DNA from: Undaria pinnatifida
Taxonomy: Eukaryota; Sar; Phaeophyceae; Laminariales; Alariaceae
Assembly (NCBI GenBank): GCA_012845835.1
Contig: JABAKD010000023.1
Location: 19,702,691-19,766,690, forward strand
Length of the DNA: 64,000 nt
Direction: 5' to 3'
The notes below the pieces were generated by a model. That model made no database searches and was not told where the DNA came from. It saw only the letters and a program-made list of their open reading frames with translations. Every line of letters starts with the position of its first letter. The first letter of the stretch is position 1. The position numbers were made by a program, and so were the translations under genes. This document shows, piece by piece, positions 9,762 through 20,736 of this stretch.

Positions 9762-10432
9762 TCAGTTTTCATCGAGAGTCTCTTCACCGCTCCTGGTTGC
9801 AGCACCGACTGAACCCTGGCTGCTGTTGATTAGTGAACGCTGACTGCTGATGGCCAGCGAACCCTGGCTGCTATGACCATCAAACCCTGGCTGCTGTTGG
9901 CCAGTGAACCCTGACTGCTGTTGCCCAGCGAACCCTGGCTGCTTTTGACCAACAAACCCTGGCTGCTGTTGGCCAGTGAACCCTGACTGCTGTTGCCCAG
10001 CGAACCCTGGCTGTTGTTGACCAGCAAACCCTGGCTGCTGTTGGCCAGCAAACCTTGGCTGTTGTTGCTGCGGCAGCCTTGGCACCATCGGAGGCCCTCA
10101 ATGTGATCTAGGGTTCGGTGGTGCGCCTTTTGGGGCTGCCTGTGGACCCCATCGTCCTCCGATTCCAAAGGGCGACTGTAGGGAGGGAGGGGACACCAAA
10201 AGGTCCCCAAAAATCTCCCCCTCTTCCTGCCATGTCCTTGGTGACACGGTTTTGTTTTTCCCTTCAATGACTTCTCCCCCCCTCCCCGGGACGCCGCCCG
10301 TTTCCCTTTGAGTCTAGGGAGACGAGTGGAGTCCAGGGCATCGATGGAGTCTAGTAACACCGAGATGTCCGCACCAAAAGGGTATAAACAGTGGCTTGGG
10401 ACAAGGTGGGTAGGAAAAGGTTTCGAGTACAT
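9762..10432 (-). pseudogene. Q-rich octapeptide-repeat protein of element C (gag region)
   Basis: From 10088 the minus strand encodes about nine octapeptides of the form PGFAGQQQ, with variants SGFTGQQQ and PGFVGQKQ, from a 24-bp tandem repeat at about 9855-10075. Because 24 is divisible by 3, all three frames stay open, and one alternative frame (10432-9830) joins a basic Lys/Arg-rich stretch. The correct frame is therefore uncertain. By position, 5' of RT, it is probably gag or gag-associated. The composition (Gln, Gly, Pro, Phe) is low-complexity and prion-like. I could not find a capsid or CCHC knuckle. Confidence 0.45.
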
Positions 10433-10904
10433 GTATAGTTACCTTCTTGGTTCATTGAAAGTTGTCCCCTTATCATAATATACACGCAACCCTTCGAAAA
10501 TGCTGCCCTTCGAAAGCTCGAGTCTTCACTAACAGAGTAACGTGTGGAATCCCTTAGGTATCTAAGACACATCAATCTAATTGTAGGCGTTAGCTATATC
10601 TGTCATTGCTGTACATCCTTCATGCACATTATCTGTACGAATTTGGAACAGCAGAATCTATCATTTTGTAAACATCTATCGAGGTATAAACGTCCATACA
10701 TAGAACAACAATCGATAAAGATTTCAAGGTCTACATATATTCATGCGTAACTATTAGTAGCAAATTCCTACGCGCCTTGAAAGTACTTGTATAGTAGCTC
10801 CCCAGATGTATGTAGCTCCGCTGTATGCAGTATTTCCCATGACGTGTATAGCTAGCGCCACTGACATCTAAAATATTATTTTGTTTCCATTGATTAATAT
10901 TAAT
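10433..10904. other. No gene recognised
   Basis: AT-rich unique sequence between element C and a tandem duplication. It may hold the lost 5' end of C, but I see no LTR match. Confidence 0.45.
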
Positions 10905-10974
10905 GCATTCTTTTAAGTCCTCAAAATTCCAACGTACTTGTTGAGCTTCCCCCGTTCCCATTCCAATATGATAA

Positions 10975-11141
10975 TGTCCCTGAACCATGTTTCCAATTCC
11001 GTTTTTAGCATGACAAAGAGCAGCTATAGAAAGGCTCACAATCCCCACACAAAAAAAAGACTGGAACCAGTTTGCAGTATCACTACTCCTAAAACACATG
11101 TGAGAACGACCTTGCAGTGCCTGTGCAACCTGCGAAGACAC
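10975..11141 (-). pseudogene. Gene fragment, copy 1 (frameshifted)
   Basis: On the minus strand VSLSIAALCHAKN is shared with copy 2. A 5-bp deletion right after CHAKN then shifts the frame, so the rest reads differently from copy 2. Upstream, VAQALQGRSHMCFRSSDTA follows a TTCGCAG acceptor-like site. Family unknown. Confidence 0.4.
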
Positions 11142-11295
11142 AAAATCCCCATCACAAAGGCCAAAACCAAATTGCCTGCAAAAAGCCCTTGTCTTGTGAT
11201 CGTCTCAGAGAATGCATCAAATGTAGATCAACAAACAGACCCGAACTCATTTCTAACCTGTATGATGAACGCAAACACATTCCTACAGTGATTTA

Positions 11296-11502
11296 TCACG
11301 TACGAACTCTCTCGTAATCAGTGATTATGATCCTCCTTTCCCGACGTCCTATTGCATTCTTTAAAATCGTCAAAATTCCAACGTACTCATCGAGCTTCCC
11401 CCGTTCCCATTCCAATGCGATAATGTCCCTTAACCATGTTTCCAATTCCGGTATATTCTTAGCATGACAAAGAGCAGCTATAGAAAGGCTTACATTACCC
11501 AT
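11296..11502 (-). CDS. Gene fragment, copy 2 (open)
   Basis: ATG at 11502 opens 68 codons: VSLSIAALCHAKN, then an amphipathic acidic/basic helix (ELETWLRDIIALEWERGKLD). This is the intact form of copy 1. Upstream at about 11600 the minus strand has a possible ~50-bp intron: GCAG|GTAATAATTTGG to TTTTCGCAG. It may be one exon of a larger gene; no family recognised. Confidence 0.35.
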   Translation of the reverse strand: MGNVSLSIAALCHAKNIPELETWLRDIIALEWERGKLDEYVGILTILKNAIGRRERRIIITDYERVRT

Positions 11503-11790
11503 ACAAAATTAAAAACTAGAACCACTTTGCAGTATCACTTTTCCTGAAACACATGTGAAAACGATCTTGCAGTGCCTGTACAACCTGCGAAAACACATAA
11601 TCCCCATCACAAAGGCCAAAACCAAATTATTACCTGCAAAAAAGCCCTTGTCTTGTGATCGTCTCAGAGAATGCATCAAACGTAGATCAACAAACAGACC
11701 CGAACTCATTTTCAATCTGTATGATGAACGCAAGCACATTCCTACAGTGATTTATCACGTGCGAACTTACTCGACGAGTAATTAGTGATG

Positions 11791-12239
11791 ATCCTCCTCG
11801 CCCAATGTTCTATTGGTCTCGTATTCCTTAATCTACTTTCTACATTTTATACAACTTAGTCAGCCCTCGCTAATTTTTTACAAAATAGTCCAGACCCAGT
11901 ATCGACTCGCTTTACCCCTTTGTCGACAGATATATACTATTAATACCACGTCTCAATATCTGGACTAAAGGTGACCGATTTCAGTTCTCGATCCTTGTTG
12001 TGGGTAGTTTTAAGAGCTGATTTGATCTTTTTCTGCACAGTAGTTGCTAATCCTCCCTACCAATCGATTTCTTACACTATATAAGGTACAACAAACAAGT
12101 ATCCCCAATAATAATGTATACATATAATACTCTATACTCACAACCATACACTATTTTGACCATATATACAGCAGTAGTAGGTAGACTATATATAGCAAAT
12201 GATGTGTAATATTTTTATTACTAAATTATGTTACTGGCT
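11791..12239. other. No gene recognised
   Basis: AT-rich, with many TATATA runs. I see no coding frame or repeat structure. Confidence 0.5.
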
Positions 12240-12302
12240 CGACAGTCTGTTAAGGTATTAGAGGGGATGGATTCGAAGGTTCGTGTCCTGCCGTCGACGC
12301 CA
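12240..12302 (+). pseudogene. tRNA-like 3' half ending in CCA
   Basis: 12280-12302 can be read as T-loop TTCGTGT, T-stem strand CCTGC, acceptor strand CGTCGAC, discriminator G, then CCA. The 5' T-stem strand is imperfect (GAAGG instead of GCAGG), and the 5' half is degenerate (GTCTGTTAAGG resembles an A box). A genomic CCA suggests a reverse-transcribed tRNA or SINE head rather than a gene. The class could be tRNA-Ser, but this is a guess. Confidence 0.35.
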
Positions 12303-12675
12303 TTTGATGAGGAATTAGTGGGGTATTAGTCCGTTTGACCACTTGCAAAAGGTTAACCAATAGCTTACCCAAACTAAGCCTTATAACACACTTCCCCCCT
12401 GAAACGGCGGGATAGCAGGTCGGCCGGATATTCGGGCGGACCTGTCAATATCCAAGCCTTTTCATTCCCTAGGTATACCAGGGAGAGTATTTTTTCATGT
12501 TCGACATGGGGAAAATCTGAAAAGTTTATTATTGTGGATGGTGGGGATCGAACCCACGACCCAAAAACCCATATTCTGTCGACGACGCCATTTGATGAGG
12601 TATTAGAGGGGTATTAGTCTGTTTGACCACTTGCAAAAGGTTAACAAATAGCTTACCCAAACTAAGCCTTATAAT
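12288..12675. repeat. ~90-bp direct repeat with tRNA T-arm-like segment
   Basis: 12288-12386 and 12576-12675 share GACGCCATTTGATGAGG, GGGGTATTAGTC and CTTGCAAAAGGTTAAC through AAGCCTTATAA. Just before the second copy, the minus strand of 12540-12570 reads GTGGG-TTCGATC-CCCAC, a perfect T-arm with acceptor-like CATCCAC beyond. This fits a decayed tRNA-derived SINE family. Confidence 0.5.
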
Positions 12676-13069
12676 AAGTCCATGTTACTCCATTCTCACC
12701 ATCCTGCCTAAATAAATACCCCCCAGCTTGCCTGTAGACAACGGTTACCAGCAGGCACGGATGCATGTACACCTTTCCTTTTGTTTTACGGATATTGTAC
12801 CATCGCTTGCTGTATGTATCCCTCATCGATTGAGTACGTACTGATACACGAAACAAAAAAAAAAAAAAAGTAGGCAAAATTAGGTACTCGTATACCTGGT
12901 CAGTTTGGTATCGAAACAGGTACAGCACTAAAACCAAGTACATATCACACGCTAGGGCACCTGTCATTGGCTAGCCTCCTGGATTTATCTACTTTGTCTA
13001 GCTTTCAACTGATTTTGGCGCATTTTGAGCCAGTCAGAGGCCATAAGTGCACTGTCTCCTACATGCCCA
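12676..13069. other. No gene recognised
   Basis: Unique sequence with an A15-like run near 12856. No supported coding frame. Confidence 0.45.
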
Positions 13070-13650
13070 ATACGAAGACATCACCACACGAGACATCACC
13101 ACCCTACTCGTGCCACACTGCGTACATACGACCTGCCACAACCTGCAACGACATACAGAACATACGATACGCACGTATACAGCACGATGGCATACATACC
13201 TGATACAACAATACAGAAGTACTCATCCTAAGAGTAAGTACGATCACGAAAGCAATGAAAGCAAAAAAATACATGCCTTGCGGAGAAATTTATGCCATTG
13301 ATGCTTACCAACGTTTCGTCTACATCGCATACAAAAAAACAGTGAGTCAAAGCGGGGAGAAGACATCACACGAAGACATCACCACACTACTCGTACCACA
13401 CTACGTACACACGACCTGCCACAACCTGCAACGGAATACTGAACATGTTATACGCATATATACAGCACGATGGCATACATAGCTGGTACAACAATGCAGA
13501 AGTACTCGTCGTAAGAGTAAGCACGATCACGAAAGCAATGAAAGCAAAAAATGCATGCCTTGCGGAGCACTATATTATAAAAATATAGCATTGATGCATA
13601 CCAATGTTTCGTCTACATCGCATACAAAAAAAAACAGTGAGTCAAAGCGG
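13070..13650. repeat. Tandem duplication, two ~285-bp copies
   Basis: 13070-13350 and 13362-13650 share ACATCACCAC, CGACCTGCCACAACCTGCAA, CAGCACGATGGCATACATA and GAAAGCAATGAAAGCAAAAA in the same order. Copy 2 has gained CTATATTATAAAAATATAG, an inverted repeat, at 13569-13587 where copy 1 reads AAATTTATGC. The short plus-strand His/Thr-rich ORFs are artefacts. Confidence 0.8.
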
Positions 13651-14101
13651 GTAGAATCTCGTTTGCTCTCTGTACTGCTGTACGTAGCATGAACTGCGTG
13701 ACTCCCTCATTTTGTACAAACTTGATAGCGTCTCATTCCTCGCCTCTACTATCTAGAGATCACGACCACCGATTCTCATCACTCATGCGGCCTGCTGTTT
13801 CTATTTCTGCGGTGTCTGCCTGTGGTTATCCTGAAGCGTGAGGGGTTCGTGATACTGCTTCAAGCGAGATTTTCAACATGATAAAATAAAGGTGAACTGT
13901 TAAAGAACTTTCTTCAACATCCCGTAAACTCATTCATATTTAGACTGCCCGGTTTATTTCCCATATATTGTTTCATGAATTTCAACCAAACATGGCCCGG
14001 CTTGCTGCTGTATTTTTTTCTTGATTAATAGCATTTACGACTGTACTTCTACCTAAGTCAAGCGAGATTATCAACCCACACGGATCGCAGCTAAAGCCCC
14101 A
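13651..14101. other. No gene recognised
   Basis: AT-rich sequence beside the LTR at 14102. I looked for the continuation of element B's 3' end on the minus strand and did not find it. Confidence 0.45.
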
Positions 14102-14541
14102 TGTAACGAACGGATAAAGAGATATTTTTGACACACGCACCCAAGTCTCCAATCCCTTGTCCCAGCTCTCTCACCGCTTCTAGTTCGTCCTCCGTGTGTA
14201 CCTTCAGGCTGATTTCTCCCGTCTGCTTGTTACAACAACTGCCTGCAAACACCAGTCTTGTCTCACGCAGTCCTCTTCCAAGCGCTAGTGCAATATAATA
14301 GATCTTGTGATAAAATCTCCAACAATGCCTTACGGTAACGATCGCTGTACTCAAGCTCGGTTCGCAGTCACTCACACTCGTGTCAGATCAAGTTCATGTT
14401 CCTTTTTCCCTCGTTTGGTTTTGTGTGTTTTTGGACTGAGACCGTGAGCGGCACGCTTTCTAGACTGACTGGAGTTGTATATAGACCTAGGCAGCATTCC
14501 GCTACGTATTTTATGTGACGTCGTGTCGATCCGCCGCAACA
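14102..14541 (-). repeat. C-family LTR fused to the 3' end of element B
   Basis: A 440-bp LTR, a near-copy of 6388-6825, with TG...CA ends. It directly abuts the coding end of element B with no intervening 3' untranslated region or polypurine tract, and its flanks (CCCA and TCAC) do not form a target duplication. It is therefore more likely a recombination junction or a decayed solo LTR than B's own 3' LTR. Confidence 0.7.
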
Positions 14542-16513
14542 TCACCACTCTTCTTGCCAGCTACCAACCTGCGCGAGTGGCTTTGAAATATTTATATACG
14601 ATCCGATGATGTCACGTGAATATATTCCTGGCCTTCCCCTAACATCACAGCATACTTTGTAACCCTTAGAAACATGTCTTTCACCCTTAGCACACGCTAG
14701 CATACGCTTGGCAAGTTGAACTCTATGTCGTCGGTTGTTCGCATTTTCACCTCCAATCCGTACCGGTTCACCCGCCCAATACCGCGACACTATGCCACCG
14801 TACTGTTCAAGGTCCGTCTCATGTTCCCAAGTTTTTACTGTTACTTCATCCCAACTAGTATATTGTTGTACCGCATTCTTTCCTCCTAAACCTCTCGAAA
14901 TCCTACATTTCGTAATGGTGGTGGGCTTGATACAATAGTTGTCCAATTCCATACATACGTCTTCCGCAGTTAGGTGGAAAGGCGGCGAACGCTCAGAATA
15001 TTTATTAAGTACATGCCTACTCATTGCCCATGACAGAAATTTCGGTGCTTCTGCGCCCTCATGGGGATTGTAGCACTTCTTGCACCTATGCATAGATATT
15101 CTAGCATTCATTTATCGGCCGGGCTCGTCCTTCCTGACCTCCAGCAACAACAAATTGGGCCCTACCGTTTTCCCATCACTATTTGTTCCCGGATCTACAA
15201 GCGAAATCTTATAAGGGCCAGTCCAACACTGCGCTAATTTTTCGGTCGAAGCGAATTTCTTTCTTCTTGAATCCATTTCTCTCGTTTTTAGCACATGTTT
15301 ACCCCCTCCAGATATGGTACTATGATCATCGTATACCCAGACCCATCCGACTGCTTCAAACTTGGGGCGCTTTGTTACTAACTCTTCAAGGTTCTCATTA
15401 GCAGCCTCATGTCTAGCCTTGGTAAGGCGGTCTTCCTCCTTCACTAGTTGGTATGCCTTAATTTGCCTTCCTCTCATGAGTTCCAGGTATTCCAATTGGT
15501 CTTGTTTCAGACCTTGATGACCTCTTACCCCTCGCCCTTCCAAAATTGTCATTGGCAACCTCGGACATCTCCCTATATACACCTCGTTGGGAGCTAGACC
15601 CGTACCTCCACTAACATTGTTGTTGTGTGCAGCTACTGCGTGCATCAACATATCATCCCAGTTATTTTGATCGTCTGCAATTAAATATGACAGCATCTGA
15701 CAAAGGGTATGGTTCAACCTCTCAACCATTCCATTTGTTTGTGAATGATAGGAGCTAGCAAACTTCTTGACGGCTCCCAATGTCTGGTAAACAGCAGTAG
15801 TACTTACTTGTGAAATAAACTCTGTACCTCGATCGGATAAAAAGGTGTGTGGGCACCCCCATCTCGGTATGTAGTCATCCACCATTCGGGCAGCACAACC
15901 TCGAGCTGTTTTCTCTTCCTTTGTCATAGCATACCCTTCTGCGTGCCTACTGAATAAATCTACAACCAATAACACATACGTATTGCCTCGCTTTGTCTCT
16001 GGCAGTGGTCCTAATAAATCAAAACAAATCATCTGTCCTGGGCGAGTAGGAAGTGGTAAGGAAACCAATGGCCATCTGATGGTGTTGCGTGCCGTTTTTC
16101 TCGCTTGACACGTGTAACATCTCCGTATCCACCACTTTACACTATCCGCCATACCAATCCACCAATAATACCTTTGCAACATGTTCAAGGTCACCTTCTC
16201 ACCCGAATGTAATGCCTCTTTGTGAGTACAATCCATAACCCATGGTCTCAGCAACATAGGTTCTCACAGGCTCATTTCCCAGCAATCGCTCAAACCGTTC
16301 AGGATTCCTGTCATCACGATGGGCAGGTTCCAGTGTTAAACGCTTCACTAAAAGTTTGCGTGTGTCTGAGAGTTCTTTTAGCTCCCCTTGTGAGACCAAC
16401 CGCTTAATTTCCGATATCTCTACTGTATCAGGTATAGTTTCTTCCGTGATTTCTCCCACAGGAGCACCTGAGTGCAAAAACTCAATTGCAATTCTTGCGG
16501 ATTCATCTTTCAT
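14542..16513 (-). pseudogene. Element B integrase with chromodomain
   Basis: Integrase inserts the cDNA into host chromatin. The HHCC finger (HSGEKVTLNMLQRYYWWIG, then CYTCQARK) is near the start of the 16257 frame. DDE residues follow in FDLLGPLPE, FLSDRGTEF and NGMVERLN, then the GPY motif CWTGPYKI. A single TAA at 15112-15114 separates the last 189 codons, which hold CKKCYNPH and a chromodomain (CRISRGLGGKNAVQQYTSW, then TWEHETDLEQYGGIVSRYWAG). In another frame YKYFKATRAGW, a TAG and LAR match the start of the Tudor-like module of element D, where the LTR cuts in. The linker at 16513-16258 is joined by a frameshift near 16245. Confidence 0.85.
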
Positions 16514-16793
16514 TTGTGCTTCAGCCCATTCACTGCCGTCTTTTCACACGATTTTTCACCGAACTCCCGCGCTTCTATGCTGTCAAATTCTTTTTCCGGG
16601 AGCTCTTCATTATTATCCGTAGGATCGGGATTACCCGCTACTCCGGCACTACCTCCTTCTTCCTCAGGCTTAATAACCGATATATCCCGTTTCTCAATCA
16701 AACCTAATTAAGATATTCCTCCTTCAGTCATAGGACAAGCATGTGATACCAGCCCTGGCTCCCATTGGCCACTAGTTACTGACGTAGGTCGCA

Positions 16794-17893
16794 CTAATGG
16801 TGTCTCATCTGGTATAATATAGCGAATCTACGATTTGCTTCTACTATTTTGGACAGTCTTTTCGCACGTTCCTTCTGGATCACCTTCCAAGTTTGAACTG
16901 ATTGCTCGCTGGTAGTGATCGGCGCAGTCCTCAGCTCTCTCTCCCCCACCGCAAAAATAAACCCGGGGTCAAAATTTCCTGACTGATGATGTTGGTTGCT
17001 TGCATGATTCACTGCCAGCTGCTCAATTTGCACTCCGCTTGCTCCGATCAGATAAACATCAATATCAATAGGGTCGGATAATCGAACATCAGGGTGATTG
17101 TCAGCTTCAGTTGCAGGTAATGGTAACCGCGACAGTAGGTAAGCGTTGCCATTGGACTTCCCTGGTCTACACTCCAAGGTGTACGTAAAGTCTACGCACT
17201 CAGAAAATCAAACCATCTTTCTTTGCACTCTATTAAATTTTGTTGATAAACTTTCCAGGTTTTTCAACGGTTGACGATCACTCACTACTACAAGAGGAAC
17301 ACCATTAAACAGTTGTCGGTTCTTCTTGACCGCCCACACAATCTCTGCACACTCCAATTCTGTTGCACTCCAGTTTCGCTCATTCGGCAATGTGCTTCTA
17401 CTAAGAAAACACAGCGGTCGGTTGGATTGATCAGGTTGCATCTGCTCTATCACCGCACCCAACCGCATCGATTATCAATCGAAAAGGTCTATCTCCTAAT
17501 ATAGCCGCTTTAAAATTTGGAAACGCTAAAACGTCTGGACTTGTCAGCCGTTTTAATAAAGTCTGCACTATTTCCACATGTTTAACTGTGAACGCGAATT
17601 TAACCCCTTTCTTCAAAAAGTTTTTCAGGGATCTGGTAACAGTTGCCATTTATTTGTGGCAAAATTTTCCGATAGTACGACAGAGCACCCAACAGTGACC
17701 GTAATCGGCTCACGTTTGTAGGCATCGGAAGCTTAATCATTGCTTCCACCTTACTAGGACCCGGCTCTATTCCCTTAGCCGTAACACGATGGCCCAAACA
17801 CTTGATCGTGCGCGCGCCTAAAAATGCCTTTTTAGGTGCTAGTTTCAAACCAAAAGTTGTCAATCTCTCGAAAAATCTCTCAAGGTCGCACAC
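16794..17893 (-). pseudogene. Element B RT thumb and RNase H
   Basis: The frame from 17893 reads FGLKLAPKKAFLGARTIKCL and the GHRVTAKGIEPGPSKVEA thumb, then SLLGALSYYRKILPQI. The RNase H start (RPFRLIIDA), TELECAEIVWAVKK with the catalytic Glu and VVVSDRQPLKNL with the next Asp follow in shifted frames. LECRPGKSNGNA and LLSRLPLP close the domain. Frameshifts are near 17890, 17640, 17450 and 17190. It degraded the RNA strand during reverse transcription when intact. Confidence 0.75.
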
Positions 17894-18495
17894 ATGCTCT
17901 GCACCGTTTTTTCAAAAACCACAACATCATCAATAAACAGGCGCACACACCCTAAACCATCACAAACGCTCAGCATAATTGATCGGAACCATCCAGGACT
18001 GGATGCAAGGCCCATCGGCATAACCGTCCATTCATAATTTCCATTTTGAGCACACACAGCCGTCGGCGGAATCAAGTCTTCGTGTATGGCACACTGGAAA
18101 AACGCACTAACCAAATCCATAGTGCTAAACACGTTGGCTCCACCAAGGTCTGAAAACAAATCATCCACTGTGGGTAAAGGCATCACCGGAATGATGGACT
18201 GTGCATTCAGTCATTTGTAGTTGCAAGTCAACGTAATACGACCGTCAGCCTTGGCAATGACAACGAGTGGGCTGGTCCAATTACTATAGGACCGGCGTAA
18301 TATCCCTGCCAGCACAAGTTTATCTATTTCCGTTTTTACCTTCGCAGCTAGCACAGGGGAGTGCCTGTATGGACGTTGTCTCACCGGTTGTGCATCTTTC
18401 TTCAAAATGATGCGGAAAGGGTCGACAGTGACATGTCCCAAATCAGTGCTATGCTTGGAAAATCGATGTGCATACTTGCATAATAGAGTACCCAA
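17860..18495 (-). pseudogene. Element B reverse transcriptase
   Basis: 18495-18211 holds the N-terminal RT part (KVKTEIDKLVLAGILRRSYS, WTSPLVVIAKADG). A TGA at 18211-18213 interrupts it where gypsy RTs read (Y)RKLN. After it, VMPLPTVDDLFSDLGGANVF, STMDLVSAFFQCAIHED with the first catalytic Asp, VMPMGLASSP and LFIDDVVVF with the catalytic pair follow. Active-site residues survive, so the stop and the downstream frameshift are the visible lesions. Confidence 0.8.
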
Positions 18496-19610
18496 CGCGT
18501 CAAGGTCCTCAGCTGTCCAAAAGGTCTCCTCAAAATCAAAGAGTGTACTGCCCTAAAACGTATGGGAATTATGCTCCATAACCTCAAAAAAGCTTGTTTT
18601 TGTGCCGTAGATAAACCAGATAGTACAGTTGCTGGTGGTTCATCAGCCGACCTTTCCGAGTTACCACCACCACTGCCAACCACCTTATTTACTCCCGGAA
18701 TGTCGTTGGGGATGATGGCTGAATTATCTAAATCACACTGTACCAGGCGATCACCACCCACTCCTAATCGCATACCCTTTTTCACCAGAAATTCATCTTT
18801 TATTCGTCGTATGGGGATTTCAGAAATACCTGAATCAACGATGGCTTCCTGTGGAAACCATTCCGGCCCAAACCGGATATAATAAGCCCCCTTTTCGGCT
18901 TCAGTACCATCCGCGTTTGTGAGGCTTACCAGCAACCATGACATGGCGTTTGGCAATTTGTGGTTGTGACTGGCGACACAGACGATCACACGACCTTTCC
19001 CCTCACGTTCCACCATGCCTACTGCGTTATTGATCCACTTTCTGTAACGCTCCTCCTTCGATTCCAATCCATTTGTATTGGTAACAAAAGTTACGATGGT
19101 TGTCTTTTCACTCATGTCTCGACATTTTCTTAGAGGGAAGTGCGCCCAGCTGTCCCTACCAAACAAAACATCCACCGTCATTGCTTCTTCTGGTACAACA
19201 TGAGCAAACACAACTAGACAGACGGTCGGGGACCTGACCGACCCTTGATCTGTTTTATTAATATTTTCCAACTGAATGTTAAGTCGTACATAGCTAGAGG
19301 TTGTTAATGGTACTCCGTGGAAACCTACCCAAGTTTTTGGTGTTATTTCCGTCCTTCCATCACCCGAATCAGAACCACAAGCAAGTATTTCCTGCCACAC
19401 ATTTTCCTTGATAAAGGATGCCGGGCTTCCCGTATCCAATAGTGCTGTGCAGGCTCGTGTCCGCAATGCCTTGCTGCCTCCGAACAGCCTTATCTTCGCC
19501 GTATGGTCCCGTTTATCCAGAATTACCTCTCCGCCCACTGCCCGGGTAAATTCGGATAAATAATCTGCGCGTTCTCCTCTCACCAAACACACACGTTTCG
19601 GATGGAACAC
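18496..19610 (-). pseudogene. Element B aspartic protease region
   Basis: A long open frame carries ACTALLDTGSPASFIKENVW, the retropepsin active site (DTGS), about 55 residues from its start. AMTVDVLFGRDSWAHFPL then matches the second conserved block (normally ILG). About 180 further residues lead towards RT. The frame overlaps the RT frame at 18402-18495, so a frameshift near 18480 separates them. The protease would process the polyprotein in virus-like particles. Confidence 0.75.
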
Positions 19611-19807
19611 GGGAACAGGAACATTAGAATCGTCCCTTGTTGACTGATTTAACGCATGAATTACGTTGCGGACATTTTCAGGGTCAGAAAATATTTTATC
19701 TCCACTTTCCTTGTTATTCTTACTACTTGCTGAACCTGTCTCAGCGTTGGAAACAATCGGGCTCTTGTCAGATGCATTGACGGCACCAACCTGGTCTGGG
19801 TCCGGTT

Positions 19808-20736
19808 TTAGCTCGCACTGTTCTTCGTATATACTGAATTACTACTTAATTTCGGAAATCCGAGAACTCGACAATTCTTCTCTCGCGTTTCAGGACCCGG
19901 AACTTCATTTGTACCAACATCCATGTTTTCTACAGGTCTTGGCGGGGTTTGTTTTACATGCGCACCACTGGGTGTACCCTTTCCTGGCCAAAACCACACT
20001 CGCTTTGGTCTACGCATATCCCTTCCTGGAAGTACTCTGGCGCTAATCATCTGATCGTAGTACCTTTCTAAATTTGGTTGATCAGCCAAAGGGGGTGCGC
20101 TTACTTCCCCTACAGCAATAGAGATAGACTCGAATTCGGCTACACTATCTGCTGCTACACTCGGCTTAACTTCGCCGCTCCGAACTCGCATTTCTTCTGA
20201 GGGCCTATTCCAGTGATCCATACGGTTCGGACAGTCACAACTCGGCATGGTGCCCGACACAACGGGTTGTGTAAAAAGGGAGGACGCAGAACTAATACTC
20301 GACGGAGATCTGGGGTAGTTACTTCCATCACTACCCGAGCGGCAACTAAATATGAATCCCCACCCTCACCGTTCTTAAACAGATGGCACCCTGTTTCTTG
20401 GCCAGGAACTGCAGTGTGCAATACACGTCCGACCGGATTTCCATATAATACAGGTCCGACCGAATTTCCATATTTCGCAGCCACAGGTTTATGGAACCAG
20501 GGAAGAGACGACCGCAATGCATCCGGCGCGGGGGCCAACCTACCGTTGCCATTTCTTGTATTCATGCGATTTCTCTCGTGGCGTCTCTGTTCCCATTGAC
20601 ACAGGCGCTGTTGCCAACGGCGCCATCTCTTTTCAGCCTCATCTGGGGTACCATCACCAACGGCAGGATTAATTAATTCGGATCGATTCAAATATAATTC
20701 AGGACCATTCCCTGGCGAAATGACTCTCATCTCCAC
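19808..20736 (-). pseudogene. Element B nucleocapsid-protease linker
   Basis: Two frames (20736-20155 and 20260-19808) continue from the zinc knuckle. The first is Arg/Trp/Gln-rich (EKRWRRWQQRLCQWEQRRHE), an RNA-binding-like composition. The second (QPNLERYYDQMISARVLPGR, RPVENMDVG) has no recognised domain. The frames are joined by a shift near 20200. Position between gag and protease is the basis for the call. Confidence 0.5.

Larger units (their letters stand above)
6388..10432 (-). mobile_element. Element C: decayed Ty3/gypsy retrotransposon
   Basis: Read on the minus strand, the order is a Q-rich repeat protein (10432-9762), RT (9483-9102), a foreign LTR fragment (9101-8879), the RT/RNase H connection and RNase H (8915-8403), the integrase C-terminal part (8424-7404), a polypurine tract and the 3' LTR. 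The domain order is that of Ty3/gypsy. The 5' LTR, protease and most of the integrase core are not visible, and every domain carries frameshifts or stops. The element is certainly inactive. Confidence 0.75.
10905..11790. repeat. Tandem duplication, two ~440-bp copies
   Basis: 10905-11330 and 11352-11790 are direct repeats with scattered substitutions and a few indels. Both include TTCCAACGTACT, AGCAGCTATAGAAAGGCT and GTGATCGTCTCAGAGAATGC. On the minus strand they carry the same gene fragment (next entries). CAG followed by GT occurs at similar places in both, suggesting an intron-containing gene piece. Confidence 0.85.

Noticed and set aside
12540-12600. Functional tRNA gene on the minus strand
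   Set aside because: A perfect T-arm and a possible anticodon stem exist, but there is no D-arm or 5' acceptor strand and position 33 is not T.
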